Assembly (NCBI RefSeq): GCF_027571385.1
Contig: NZ_CP085636.1
Coordinates: 186,001-250,000 of the forward strand
Origin: Shewanella sp. MTB7
GTDB lineage: Bacteria > Pseudomonadota > Gammaproteobacteria > Enterobacterales > Shewanellaceae
Direction of reading: 5' to 3'
Length of the DNA stretch: 64,000 nt
The first letter of the stretch is position 1. Each line of letters starts with the position of its first letter. The translations under genes and the position numbers were made by a program. The notes under the pieces were generated by a model. That model worked only from the letters and a program-made list of their open reading frames with translations. It made no database searches and was not told the DNA's origin. This document shows positions 24,881 through 33,482 of this stretch, piece after piece.

Positions 24881-27800
24881 TTATTGATCCACATGGCCCA
24901 GTAGATAATCATGCTCATTAAGCACATAACTGATAATGGTAGATACGTCATCTAATGCCTCAGGTAAGGTAAATTGTTTGTCATCACTGAGCTCGCAGCT
25001 ATATATATTTTGATTGGCGCGAACCTGTAAACGCTTGCCTTCGACGAGGAAACCTGAATTTTCACTGGTCTCAAAATCCTCAAGGCGATTGAAGATAGTG
25101 AACTTACTCTTATAGGGTTTGCCGTCCCATGGGCAGAACTGAGCACAATTACCACATTCGTTACAGTAGGCATCGATATGCAGCACCTGGAACTTATCCT
25201 TAAAGCCGGGAATTGGCAGTGAGATATTCGCGCGGTTAGGGCATACATCGACGCACTTGCTACACACATAAGAGCACTCTAAACAGCGCTTAGACTCTTG
25301 TTGGATAAAGGCTATTTGATCGTCACAGCTACTTAGAAGCTTCACCTGAACTTCGCCCTTACGAGCATAGATGTCTTTGACATCCACATTCGATTTGATT
25401 ATCTGGCTTGGCTCATTGACCGACTCCTTGGCAAGAATCGCTGATGCGGCTTTGCGACCACCTGAGATGGCAGAAACGATATTTGATGGCCCAGTGCTGG
25501 CATCACCAATTAGATAGACATTTTCAAGGCTTGTCTCACCGGTTGATTTCGATACGATTGGCCAGCCATCTTCTCCCATTGGGATACCAATACGACTAAG
25601 TACAACTGTGTTACTTTGCTCACCCACTGCGGTAATTAAGCTATCAATTTCAAGCTCAACAGTATCCTTGGTCGCAACAGGGCTGCAACGTCCTTTAGCA
25701 TCAAGCTCACCTAACTCCATCACGCGAGCAATTAGCTTGCCATCAGCATAGAAAGCTTCGGGATTGGTGAGGAACATAAACTGCACCCCATCAGCCAGTG
25801 CTTCGTCATACTCCTCTTTATAAGCTGGCATCTCAGCCAATGTGCGGCGATAAAGCACTGTAACTTGCTCGACACCGCTGACTTTCAGGGCTGCTCTGGC
25901 ACTATCCATCGCGGTATTTCCTGCACCGACTACGGCCACATGTTTACCCAGCGGCGCCTTGTATGAACTGACGTCAAACTCGCCCTTATTGTATTGAGAT
26001 AAAAACTCCAGTGACTTATAGATACGAGTATTGTCGCCCTCAAGCTTGATTGGGTTGCCTTTATCTGCGCCGACTCCGAGACAGATATATTTGAAACCGC
26101 TCTCCTGTAACGTTGACACAGTAAGATTATCGCCACAGCTGTACTCGATATTGACGCCGTGAGAGGTGACAAACTCGATATCATGCTCAATCGCTGAGGC
26201 GGGTATTCTAAAGTGAGGAATGATATTTTTAACCACACCGCCAGCATTGGCCTCTTTTTCAAATATGGTGACCGGGTGACCCGCTTTTGCTAAAAAGTAA
26301 GCCGCCGATAGACCCGCGGGACCTGCGCCTAATACTGCCGCTGGGGCTTTATTTTCAAGGCTTGGCTTATGCCATTTTTGTTTGTATTCATCCCAGCCTT
26401 TTTCCAGCGCAATCTTCTTCATCTCGCGAATATTAATCGCACCTTCATAGTCACGGCGAGTACAGTTAAATTGGCATTGATGATCACAGATCTCTCCGGT
26501 AATGGCAGGTAGTGCATTACGAGAATAGATAAGTTCGAGTGCCTGGGCATATTGTTGCTCGCCCATAAGGCGCAGATACTCAGGAATATCTTGGCTGATA
26601 GGGCAGGCGGTAACACAGGGTGCTACCGAGCAATCAGTCAACGGCAGGGCTTTGTTGACTGAAATATCTTCCGGGCCACGCCACTCTTTTTGGGTGTAAT
26701 CGACGGTTAATGATTTTTTAGCCAAAATAGCCAGCTTGACTAGATCGACTTTTTCCATCTGCCAAAATTCACTGTCAGCTAACTCATTGATGCAGTCGGT
26801 TAAACGCATATAACCGCCAGGCTTAAGCAGATCAGTGGCCATGGTGATGGGGCGAATACCCGTTTCAAATATCTCTTTAATATTGAATTTACTCGCGCCG
26901 CCTGAGTATGAAATAGGTAATAGGCCATCAAACTCAGTGGATAGCTCCAACGCGACATTAATGGATAAGGGGAACAAGGCACGGCCAGACATGTACATCT
27001 CTTTGTCAGGCAGGCGGCCTTTCTTATTAATCGTGCCTAAGGTGTTTGTTAACTTGACACCAAAGCCGACATTAAGCGTTTTGCCTAGTGCCATCAAACG
27101 GCCCAACATGGCTTTAGCATCAGTCAATTTTAGGTCATGACCAAATGCCTCTTCGCTCAATAGGATATGGGTAAAACCAGCATTATCTAAAATTGATCTA
27201 ACTCTTGGGTAACCCAACAAAGTAGGGTTGAGTTTAACGAAGGTATTGAGGTGCTTATCTTCAATCATGTAACGGCAGATAGCTTCTATCTCGTGGGGAG
27301 GGCAACCATGCATGGTCGACAACGTGACGCCTTTAGATAAATGCGGTGAAATGGAATTAAGCAGATTAGCGATGTTCACGCCATAACGCTGTTCCAACTC
27401 ATTATGGGAGATAAACTCGCGCAACTCCTGCAGATACTGAGCAAATAATGGATGCTGGCTCGAATCTATCATGTCATCGATATAAGCTTGCATAGGCGCA
27501 GTCTTAATACCATCAAGATCATAACCTACACTCATATTGAACACGAATGACTTAGGCTCATCTTCCGCCAACGGCTGAAATACCTCTTCGAGTAGATACA
27601 GTGCAATCCAGGCTTTCAGATACTCGTCATAGGCCTTCACTAGGGTGAATTCGGTAGACCATTCGGTATTAAAGCATTCATCTTCGGCGTCGATACAAGG
27701 TTTCGCTATCTCTAAAGTATCAAGTTTTTGGACGGTTTTAAGCTCCATAAAGCGACCGCCAGCCAACCAAGAACAGATAATATTTTGCGCGAGCTGGGTA

Positions 27801-27985
27801 TGAGGGCCGGCTGCTGGACCTACAGGTGTCTGACAATTTTCGCCCCAAACAGCAAGCTTATTTGCGTCCGTCTTACGATAGAATTGCTTAGCTGGGATCC
27901 CAAAAATCGACCCACTGCACTTATACTCACTGAACATCCGCTTTAGCAACTCACTGAACGGAACGGGACGCATAATGTCTGCCAT
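24881..27985 (-). CDS. ygfK: YgfK: multi-domain Fe-S flavoprotein
   Basis: Large oxidoreductase of the urate pathway, once annotated as a selenate reductase subunit. From the ATG at 27985 it is 1,034 aa (E. coli about 1,032). That start has AAGGAG 8 nt upstream and gives the family N-terminus MADIMRPVPF; the open frame to 28042 is not needed. Residues 1 to about 440 resemble a dihydroorotate-dehydrogenase-like barrel (TPVGPAAGPHTQLAQN, TLSTMHGCPPHE, FVKLNPTLLGY). A GltD-like module follows: cysteines near 455 (CVTACP), GAGPAG near 555, GAGNTAMD near 687. Two 4Fe-4S motifs end it (CSKCVDVCPNRA near 908, CNECGNCAQFCPW near 945). The mix of parts recalls dihydropyrimidine dehydrogenase, which suits reduction of a purine-derived ring (inference). 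Confidence 0.94.
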   Translation of the reverse strand: MADIMRPVPFSELLKRMFSEYKCSGSIFGIPAKQFYRKTDANKLAVWGENCQTPVGPAAGPHTQLAQNIICSWLAGGRFMELKTVQKLDTLEIAKPCIDAEDECFNTEWSTEFTLVKAYDEYLKAWIALYLLEEVFQPLAEDEPKSFVFNMSVGYDLDGIKTAPMQAYIDDMIDSSQHPLFAQYLQELREFISHNELEQRYGVNIANLLNSISPHLSKGVTLSTMHGCPPHEIEAICRYMIEDKHLNTFVKLNPTLLGYPRVRSILDNAGFTHILLSEEAFGHDLKLTDAKAMLGRLMALGKTLNVGFGVKLTNTLGTINKKGRLPDKEMYMSGRALFPLSINVALELSTEFDGLLPISYSGGASKFNIKEIFETGIRPITMATDLLKPGGYMRLTDCINELADSEFWQMEKVDLVKLAILAKKSLTVDYTQKEWRGPEDISVNKALPLTDCSVAPCVTACPISQDIPEYLRLMGEQQYAQALELIYSRNALPAITGEICDHQCQFNCTRRDYEGAINIREMKKIALEKGWDEYKQKWHKPSLENKAPAAVLGAGPAGLSAAYFLAKAGHPVTIFEKEANAGGVVKNIIPHFRIPASAIEHDIEFVTSHGVNIEYSCGDNLTVSTLQESGFKYICLGVGADKGNPIKLEGDNTRIYKSLEFLSQYNKGEFDVSSYKAPLGKHVAVVGAGNTAMDSARAALKVSGVEQVTVLYRRTLAEMPAYKEEYDEALADGVQFMFLTNPEAFYADGKLIARVMELGELDAKGRCSPVATKDTVELEIDSLITAVGEQSNTVVLSRIGIPMGEDGWPIVSKSTGETSLENVYLIGDASTGPSNIVSAISGGRKAASAILAKESVNEPSQIIKSNVDVKDIYARKGEVQVKLLSSCDDQIAFIQQESKRCLECSYVCSKCVDVCPNRANISLPIPGFKDKFQVLHIDAYCNECGNCAQFCPWDGKPYKSKFTIFNRLEDFETSENSGFLVEGKRLQVRANQNIYSCELSDDKQFTLPEALDDVSTIISYVLNEHDYLLGHVDQ

Positions 27986-28100
27986 GATATATCTCCTTGA
28001 TTCTGTGCTGTTGTTATCTGTAAAGCCACTACATCTCATCAAGCAATGCTGGACTCATATTTATAATTTTTTGTCTGTAATAACGCTTTGTTTTGAATCG

Positions 28101-28118
28101 GAGCAACTAACACGCCAA
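28101..28118 (-). promoter_or_regulatory. sigma-54 promoter for ygfK-ssnA
   Basis: TTGGCGTGTTAGTTGCTC on the minus strand, GG and GC 10 nt apart. The predicted start lies near 28091, about 105 nt before the ygfK ATG. Confidence 0.85.
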
Positions 28119-28153
28119 GCTGATGGCTTTACAGTGATAACCAAGCCAAAGCG

Positions 28154-28165
28154 TGACCTTGGTCA
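28154..28165. promoter_or_regulatory. palindrome TGACCTTGGTCA upstream of ygfK
   Basis: Outer arms TGACC/GGTCA as before ygfM, followed by AAAATT, centred 44 bp upstream of the -24 GG. The same spacing at three promoters is the main evidence that it is functional. Confidence 0.55.
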
Positions 28166-28290
28166 AAATTAAGTGTTTTTTTGGAGGGGAAACCTAAGAG
28201 AAACAGTAGAAAAGCGATGATAAATGGAGCTGATTTCGAGGCGTTATCAGTATTTAGACGTTAAGTGTTTATTATTTACGCAAAGTGGTA

Positions 28291-28908
28291 TCAATTTGAT
28301 AAGTGACGCAGCACCGCAGCGCTATGGTAGTTTAGTAGTGCTTGATACGCTTCTGGCGTGTCGACATCCAGATGAATACTGGTCGTGGTTAAGCCTAGAT
28401 GCTCAACCTTTTGCGACTTGATAATGGACTTCATTTTACTCTTGATTGGGGCACTAACAATTAGCGGTACTATAGACTGAGGCAGTAATACCGGGTGACC
28501 CGAACGTTCAATATTGCCAGGAAATACCACTTGAGCTCTTCGCTGCCACAGAGCATGAAAAACCTCACTATCTATCAGAGGCATATCACCATGGGTGATG
28601 AAAAAGTGCTCGGTATTAACCTGCTGAGCGCCGAGTTGAATTGAGCCAAACATGCCCATGGAAAAGTGCTCATTGATAACCACCAGAATATTAGGCGTGT
28701 CCTGATATCTAGCCATCAGTTCTTTGCCTCTAAAGCCTGCAACTAGGATAACCCGAGAACAAAAACTCAGTGCATTTTCAATGCATTGATCAAGTATTGT
28801 GTGATTTTTATATGCTAGCATCAGCTTCCAATCTCCCATGCGAGATGACAAGCCTGCGGCGGGTATTATGCAATCTACCTCTAGGGGGGGAGTCTCTTGC
28901 AATGGCAT
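28291..28908 (-). CDS. mocA: MocA-like molybdenum cofactor cytidylyltransferase
   Basis: Transfers CMP onto molybdopterin to make the cytosine-dinucleotide cofactor used by xanthine-dehydrogenase-type enzymes, so it serves XdhA and XdhD here. The nucleotidyltransferase N-terminus is typical: DCIIPAAGLSSRMGDWKLML. Later come HGDMPLID (metal-binding Asp) and SGHPVLLP. I prefer the ATG at 28908, giving GGAG a 7-nt spacing; the ATG at 28914 would leave only 2 nt. Length is 205 aa against 192 in E. coli MocA; the extra lies at the C-terminus. The gene runs away from yqeC with only 25 bp between the two starts. Confidence 0.9.
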   Translation of the reverse strand: MPLQETPPLEVDCIIPAAGLSSRMGDWKLMLAYKNHTILDQCIENALSFCSRVILVAGFRGKELMARYQDTPNILVVINEHFSMGMFGSIQLGAQQVNTEHFFITHGDMPLIDSEVFHALWQRRAQVVFPGNIERSGHPVLLPQSIVPLIVSAPIKSKMKSIIKSQKVEHLGLTTTSIHLDVDTPEAYQALLNYHSAAVLRHLSN

Positions 28909-28933
28909 GTTCATTCTCCAAAATGAGGACGAT

Positions 28934-29965
28934 ATGTTATTTGACGCGCTTATTAATGTCTGTGCTAATGATCATACAACGACCCCGCAGCCTAAGTTAT
29001 CGAACCAAGCACCAGTATCTAGCTTACTGGTCGCTTTAGTCGGCGGTGGCGGCAAGAGTAGTACGGCTTTTCGTTTGGCTCAACAAGCTCAATCTCGGGG
29101 AATGAAGGTCCTTATTACTACAACCACCAAGATGTACCTACCAAGTGAAAGTCAGTGTGACACCATTATCGATATTGAGAACTTAATCTATCAAATTGAT
29201 AGCGTTAGTGACTTTCTTGATACCTCATCTGAGAGCGATACAGGTAACAAAAAAAGCGCTATTGGGAGCCATCTCAACATTGCAGAATCTGCTGCATCAG
29301 AGACGCTCACCTATTGCGACATAAATTCTGCTTCAAGATCAATATCGTCAACGCACTATACTCCCTTATCATTTCTCCCTGCAAGCCTCTGCTTTTGTTA
29401 TCAAAATAAACTTGAACTGATTGAAAATAAAGATAAAAACACAAAAGAAATCAAAGTGTCTGGCTTGTCTTTCGTTGAGATAGAGATGATAAAAAATGCG
29501 GCAATATTTGATCTAATCATTATAGAAGCCGACGGCGCAAAACACTTACCGATCAAAGCTCCTTCTAGGCATGAGCCTTGCATTCCTCCCAATGTTGATA
29601 TCGTGATAGCGGTCACCGGATGTGAAGTGATCAATCAGGAAATTGAGCCTGCGCTGGTACATCGCTGGACTGATTTTCAATACATCACTCAATGTCAGGC
29701 TGGCGATAAGCTAGCCCACCAGGTTTTGGCTAGGTTAATCGCCCATAAAGATGGCATGTTCAAGCAGGTTCCAACGAGTGCAAGGCGAGTCTGGTTGATC
29801 AATAAAGTCGACCTAGCAAGTAATTATGTTGCAGTCCAAACACTTGTAAAAGACTTAGTTAAACATGGAGTACCGCTTGATGCCATCTGGCTCGCGAGTA
29901 TGCAAGCAGCCAACCCTATGATTGAGGTATTGACGAGAGATTCGATCACGACAATATCAGAGTAA
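28934..29965 (+). CDS. yqeC: YqeC-type accessory protein for selenium-dependent molybdenum hydroxylase
   Basis: Putative P-loop ATPase required, with YqeB, for maturation of selenium-dependent molybdenum hydroxylases in bacteria that carry this pair. The P-loop is VALVGGGGKSSTAFRLA, and ITTTTKMYLP and LIIEADGAKHLPIKAP follow, as in YqeC. The start at 28934 has GAGG 5 nt upstream and clears mocA; the frame is open to 28838. The protein is 343 aa, longer than E. coli YqeC (256): the excess is an insertion of about 80 residues after the P-loop, rich in Ser, Asn and Lys. yqeB follows 36 bp later on the same strand. Confidence 0.88.
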   Translation: MLFDALINVCANDHTTTPQPKLSNQAPVSSLLVALVGGGGKSSTAFRLAQQAQSRGMKVLITTTTKMYLPSESQCDTIIDIENLIYQIDSVSDFLDTSSESDTGNKKSAIGSHLNIAESAASETLTYCDINSASRSISSTHYTPLSFLPASLCFCYQNKLELIENKDKNTKEIKVSGLSFVEIEMIKNAAIFDLIIIEADGAKHLPIKAPSRHEPCIPPNVDIVIAVTGCEVINQEIEPALVHRWTDFQYITQCQAGDKLAHQVLARLIAHKDGMFKQVPTSARRVWLINKVDLASNYVAVQTLVKDLVKHGVPLDAIWLASMQAANPMIEVLTRDSITTISE

Positions 29966-30001
29966 TAGCAACTAATCGCTTCCATGGTACAAGGTAGATT
30001 T

Positions 30002-31594
30002 ATGAATATTTTTGCTCACGCGGCCCAATTAGAAGAACTTAATACGCCTTTCGCTCTCGCCAATATTCTCGAAACATCTGGCTCAGCGCCCAGACATCAA
30101 GGGCAGATGATCGTTAAATCCGATGGCAGCATCATAGGTACCGTCGGTGGTGGCATGATTGAGCGCTACATCATCGAGCAAGCTATCGAAGCCATACAGC
30201 AAAGAGAACCCAGAGTCGTCAAAGGGCGTATGACTCGCACGGGCCCCGATGCTATGGGGATGGATTGTGGTGGTTCAATGACCGTGCATATCGATGTATT
30301 TGGTTTAAGGCCGCCCCTGGTGCTTATCGGTGCTGGTCATGTTAATCGCGCCGTGGCTAAGGCTGCGCATGTTTTGGGGTTTGATATTACAGTCGCGGAT
30401 GCCTTTGCCGAGAGTCTAGTCGAGGAACACTTCCCTCAAGGCAGTAAGCTCATCCTTGGCAATACTATGGAAGAGGCTATCGATAAACTCACTATTAACA
30501 GTGCAAGCTATCTGGTTATCGCCACTAATCACCAAGATAAAGATGCTATCTCTAAAATCGTCCAACAAGATGCCAAGTATATCGGTCTTATGGCCAGTAA
30601 ACGTAAAGTACAAACCCTGTTTACCCACCTTAGAAATATAGGCATCAGTGATGAGCGCATTGGGAATGTCTATTCGCCCATTGGTTTTAGCATAGGCGCA
30701 GAAACCCCCGAAGAGATTGCCATTAGCATCATGGCTGAAATACTAAAGGTGAAAAATAGCGCTGCTGGTGGCTTGATGAAGGATGACACACGTATCAATC
30801 GTAAACGGCTAGTACTCATTCGTGGTGCTGGCGACATTGCCACAGGCGTTGCGATTCGATTACACAATTCAGGCTTTAAAGTGGTGATGACCGATATCGC
30901 TAAGCCCAGCGTTATTCGCCGCAGTGTGGCCTTTGCCCAATGTTTATTTGACTATAGTGTTACCGTAGAAGGGGTTACGGCTAAAAAAGCAGATTGCTGT
31001 ACTACGATTTATGATCTTATCGATCAAGGATTCATCCCAGTGCTGGTGGATGGGGAGTGTCAATCTGCGGCTAAGTTACATCCCACCTTTGTCGTGGATG
31101 CCATCTTGGCCAAGCGTAACTTAGGCTTATCCAAAGCGTTCGCTCCACACACGGTCGCTCTTGGCCCAGGCTTTATGGCTGGTGTGGATTGTGACGCCGT
31201 TATCGAGACAAATCGAGGCCACAATTTAGGTCGCATCATCTATCAAGGTGAAACTGAGCCTAATACCGGCATTCCAGGTAACATCGCCGGTTACACCCAT
31301 CAAAGAGTACTAAGAGCACCCCATGCTGGTGTTATGCATTGCCATGTCAAACTCGGCGATATCGTAAAAGAGGGCGAGCTTATCGCGCAAATTAACGATA
31401 CCCCCATCAATGCGCCACTATCAGGTAAGGTCAGAGGCTTGCTTAACGAGGGCTTAGAGGTTCATGAAGGCTTAAAGATTGGTGATATCGACCCAAGAGG
31501 CGAGGACACCGATCATCTCAGCGTGTCCGATAAGGCCCGTGCCATAGGTGGCAGCGTGTTAGAAGCCTTGTTGCATCTGGAGATACAAGGTTAA
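30002..31594 (+). CDS. yqeB: YqeB: XdhC-like plus selenium-hydroxylase maturation domains
   Basis: Two-part maturation factor. Residues 1 to about 255 are XdhC/CoxI-like (ETSGSAPRHQGQMIV, GTVGGGMIER, GMDCGGSMTV, LVLIGAGHVNRAVA), a family that inserts sulfurated cofactor into molybdenum hydroxylases. From about 268 the YqeB domain begins (LVLIRGAGDIATGVAIRLH), with ALGPGFMAGVDCDAVIETNR, and it ends KARAIGGSVLEAL. E. coli YqeB has the same two-domain form (541 aa; here 530). The ATG at 30002 is chosen because it gives MNIFAHAAQLEE, as in E. coli, and has AAGG upstream. Two hairpins follow the stop. The selD gene expected with this system is not in the window. Confidence 0.92.
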   Translation: MNIFAHAAQLEELNTPFALANILETSGSAPRHQGQMIVKSDGSIIGTVGGGMIERYIIEQAIEAIQQREPRVVKGRMTRTGPDAMGMDCGGSMTVHIDVFGLRPPLVLIGAGHVNRAVAKAAHVLGFDITVADAFAESLVEEHFPQGSKLILGNTMEEAIDKLTINSASYLVIATNHQDKDAISKIVQQDAKYIGLMASKRKVQTLFTHLRNIGISDERIGNVYSPIGFSIGAETPEEIAISIMAEILKVKNSAAGGLMKDDTRINRKRLVLIRGAGDIATGVAIRLHNSGFKVVMTDIAKPSVIRRSVAFAQCLFDYSVTVEGVTAKKADCCTTIYDLIDQGFIPVLVDGECQSAAKLHPTFVVDAILAKRNLGLSKAFAPHTVALGPGFMAGVDCDAVIETNRGHNLGRIIYQGETEPNTGIPGNIAGYTHQRVLRAPHAGVMHCHVKLGDIVKEGELIAQINDTPINAPLSGKVRGLLNEGLEVHEGLKIGDIDPRGEDTDHLSVSDKARAIGGSVLEALLHLEIQG

Positions 31595-31597
31595 TAT

Positions 31598-31618
31598 TCT
31601 ATTGATTTGATCAATAGA
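31598..31618 (+). terminator. first hairpin after yqeB
   Basis: TCTATTGAT and ATCAATAGA form a perfect 9-bp stem with a TTG loop, starting 4 bp past the stop; a T-rich run comes about 10 bp later. AT-rich and therefore weak. Confidence 0.55.
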
Positions 31619-31651
31619 TTTATCAATGTGTTTTTTAGTTTTAGTTCATTT

Positions 31652-31677
31652 GGTACTTAGCCAGCTTGCTAAGTACC
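31652..31677 (+). terminator. second hairpin after yqeB
   Basis: GGTACTTAGC and GCTAAGTACC form a perfect 10-bp stem with a 6-nt loop. No clear T tract follows; it may protect the RNA end. Confidence 0.5.
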
Positions 31678-32217
31678 ATAGAATCATCGCACTTGTTGCC
31701 AACAGATTTGAAATATCTTTTAGATGGACTCATTGGGCTATGTATCTCTCTATTTAGCTCGTTGAATGCCATAATCCAAATTTAGCTTATTACCTGCCGT
31801 GGGCTTATGTGCAGATACTTCAGTGAGACAACGCGAGTACAATCCCTGTAGTCTCTACGATGACATCCCTGTCATCGAAGCTCACAGACGTATCTACACT
31901 TGAGTGTTTATCTCTTCGATTTTGGTTAATTGGCTGCGACCCCTTTGCCCTTTAGTTATGTTCAGTTGATGAAGTCCCATGCACTGGTACATCTATTTAT
32001 TCTAAGAGCAATATTCTGAACTGATGCCTCATTTTGCAAATTGTAAGACTTAATTACAAATTCTACCGTATCGTTATTCGATATTAATTCCGGAGATATA
32101 TGAAATATAAAACAGGACGCAGACTGGACAGGTAGATCTACAAAAAAGTCACTTTTTATTAGCTCCGAGAACCCTTTGTGATGAATTTTTGGAGACTCGT
32201 TATCTTATTGATTTTTA
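31678..32217. other. non-coding region between yqeB and the GNAT remnant
   Basis: No gene is visible here. About 31810-31940 is a dispersed repeat also present at the right end of the window. A micro-ORF with GGAG and ATG at 32101 (11 codons) is too short to support. The rest is AT-rich with no recognisable signal. Confidence 0.6.
31810..31940 (-). repeat. dispersed intergenic repeat, copy 1
   Basis: Reading the minus strand: CGCAGCCAATTAACC, then ATCGAAGAGATAAACACTC, GTGTAGATACGTCTGTGAGC and TTCGATGACAGGGATGTCAT. The copy at 63826 shares GCCAATTA, TTCGAAGAGATGAATAC, GTGTAGGTACGGCTGTGGGC and TTCGATTTTAGGG in the same order. It contains an internal inverted pair GATGACAGGGATGTCATC. Confidence 0.65.
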
Positions 32218-32343
32218 ATGGCTGGCTTGATTTTTCTCGAAAAAGCTGGTTTTTCACGAGAAGGTTGTTTACAGCAAAACTCAATCTTGAATAATAAATA
32301 TGTAGATGATTACATCTATGGACTGTGCTTGTCAGCTACATAA
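32218..32343 (+). pseudogene. remnant of a GNAT acetyltransferase C-terminus
   Basis: A 41-codon frame whose product contains LEKAGFSREG, ILNNKYVDDYIYGL and ends CLSAT. This is the usual C-terminal pattern of RimJ/RimL-like GNAT acetyltransferases (LEKxGFxxEG ... NGxYxDxxxYxLL). The acetyl-CoA-binding part is missing and a stop lies three codons before the apparent ATG. Upstream DNA shows no matching half, so the gene was probably deleted from its 5' side. The strong terminator directly after it is a relic of the same gene. Confidence 0.65.
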
Positions 32344-32363
32344 CTAATTTGGATAGAGAGTAT

Positions 32364-32398
32364 AAATTGAGTCAGAAGATAAACTTCTGGCTCAATTT
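32364..32398 (+). terminator. strong rho-independent terminator after the GNAT remnant
   Basis: AAATTGAG-T-CAGAAG and CTTCTG-G-CTCAATTT form a 15-position stem with one mismatch, followed by TTTTTTATTTT. It now stands alone after a broken gene. Confidence 0.85.
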
Positions 32399-32514
32399 TT
32401 TATTTTACTAGAATGTCAGTAGAAGAGATGTTGAAAATCGCTGAGCATTGATCTCTAGAGGGCCGTTGGTTATTTTGTTGATTATTAATAGATCGATATA
32501 GTTTTTTTTAGGCA

Positions 32515-33141
32515 CTATCGATCGCTGAATGCGATCTTTCCCGCCAAGCTTATCAATAACACGCCTGAAACTCCCTCAAGTACACGAGTGTATTTATTAG
32601 AATTAGGACGACTGAATAGCCAACTACCTGCGGTGGCATACAACACATTACATACTGTAGCTAGTGCACTAAATATCAAACCAAGCACCAAAAGCTGCCC
32701 TGAAGCCGAACCTGTTGATACATCAATAAATTGTGGAAGAAAAGATAAGAAAAACAAAGCTACTTTAGGATTTAGAATGCTAACCAAAATACCTTGTACA
32801 AATACGTCGGCGCTAGGTTGTTCATTGTCGCTCACCATAATTTGAGAGCCGCCCCTCCACATAGATATTAACGATTGAATACCTAAATACACCAAGTAAG
32901 CTGCACCTAACCATTTCACAATGCTAAAAGCTACAGCGGAACTTAAAATGATGGCAGATAAGCCTAAACAAGCAGCTAAAGTATGAGCGAAGTAACCGAC
33001 ACCTACCCCTAACGCAGCTTTCATTCCATTCGCCATTTTACCTTTCATTGTATTCGATACGATGAAAATGACATCTGGTCCTGGAATTAAATTAATTGTT
33101 AGGCATGCTACGACAAACAATAGTAGTGCATTAAACTCCAT
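32515..33141 (-). CDS. LysE/RhtB-family amino acid exporter
   Basis: Inner-membrane exporter of the LysE superfamily, typically for amino acids such as homoserine, threonine or lysine. It has 208 aa and about six hydrophobic segments. The family N-terminus is clear: INLIPGPDVIFIVSNTM (NxxPGP motif), followed by GVGVGYFAHTLAA. A second family stretch, GILVSILNPKVALFFLSFLPQFI, contains the conserved NPK. Its substrate is not predictable. It sits between the yqeB tail and yqeA, facing left, and has no obvious part in purine breakdown; it could export excess amino acids when the cluster runs. Confidence 0.88.
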   Translation of the reverse strand: MEFNALLLFVVACLTINLIPGPDVIFIVSNTMKGKMANGMKAALGVGVGYFAHTLAACLGLSAIILSSAVAFSIVKWLGAAYLVYLGIQSLISMWRGGSQIMVSDNEQPSADVFVQGILVSILNPKVALFFLSFLPQFIDVSTGSASGQLLVLGLIFSALATVCNVLYATAGSWLFSRPNSNKYTRVLEGVSGVLLISLAGKIAFSDR

Positions 33142-33482
33142 TTACTTTCCTTTATGTTGGACTAATAGGGGACATAACAGTGTATTTAGCGAGCATTCTG
33201 ATAGACATCCCGAAGACTGTCAATCAGGCTGAGAGTAAGGTTTAGCAGTGATCATAATTTTGTATTATTTCAGGTCAATATTGAAAAACAGAAATGCTTC
33301 AATCTCTTTACTAAGTCTTACCGGTAAAATCCAATACCCATTCAGCTAAACACTTTCAAACTAGATCCTGAAACTAGTTCAGGATGACGATTAAGGCACA
33401 GAGAATGTGATCAGTCTTCATTCGAAAGCTAACACCTTTTTGGGTGTTAGCTTGCTTCGAAATATTAGCCCCTAGTTATCAA
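33142..33482. other. intergenic region with a small REP-like palindrome
   Basis: No gene. ATCCTGAA/TTCAGGAT at 33365-33385, followed by GACG, is a short extragenic palindrome of the type GATCCTGAAAC...TTCAGGATGACG; a diverged relative lies near 63410. A hairpin after yqeA is listed separately. Confidence 0.6.
33426..33453 (-). terminator. hairpin after yqeA
   Basis: AAGCTAACACC (33426-33436) and GGTGTTAGCTT (33443-33453), a perfect 11-bp stem with a 6-nt loop, 30 bp after the yqeA stop. There is little T tract on the minus strand. Confidence 0.65.

Noticed and set aside
32101..32136. 11-codon micro-ORF with GGAG before its ATG
   Set aside because: Too short to support from one sequence; it lies in decayed DNA next to a pseudogene.
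33142..33482. attachment site or insertion sequence next to yqeA
   Set aside because: Only a short extragenic palindrome and a hairpin are visible; no transposase remnant and no flanking direct repeats.
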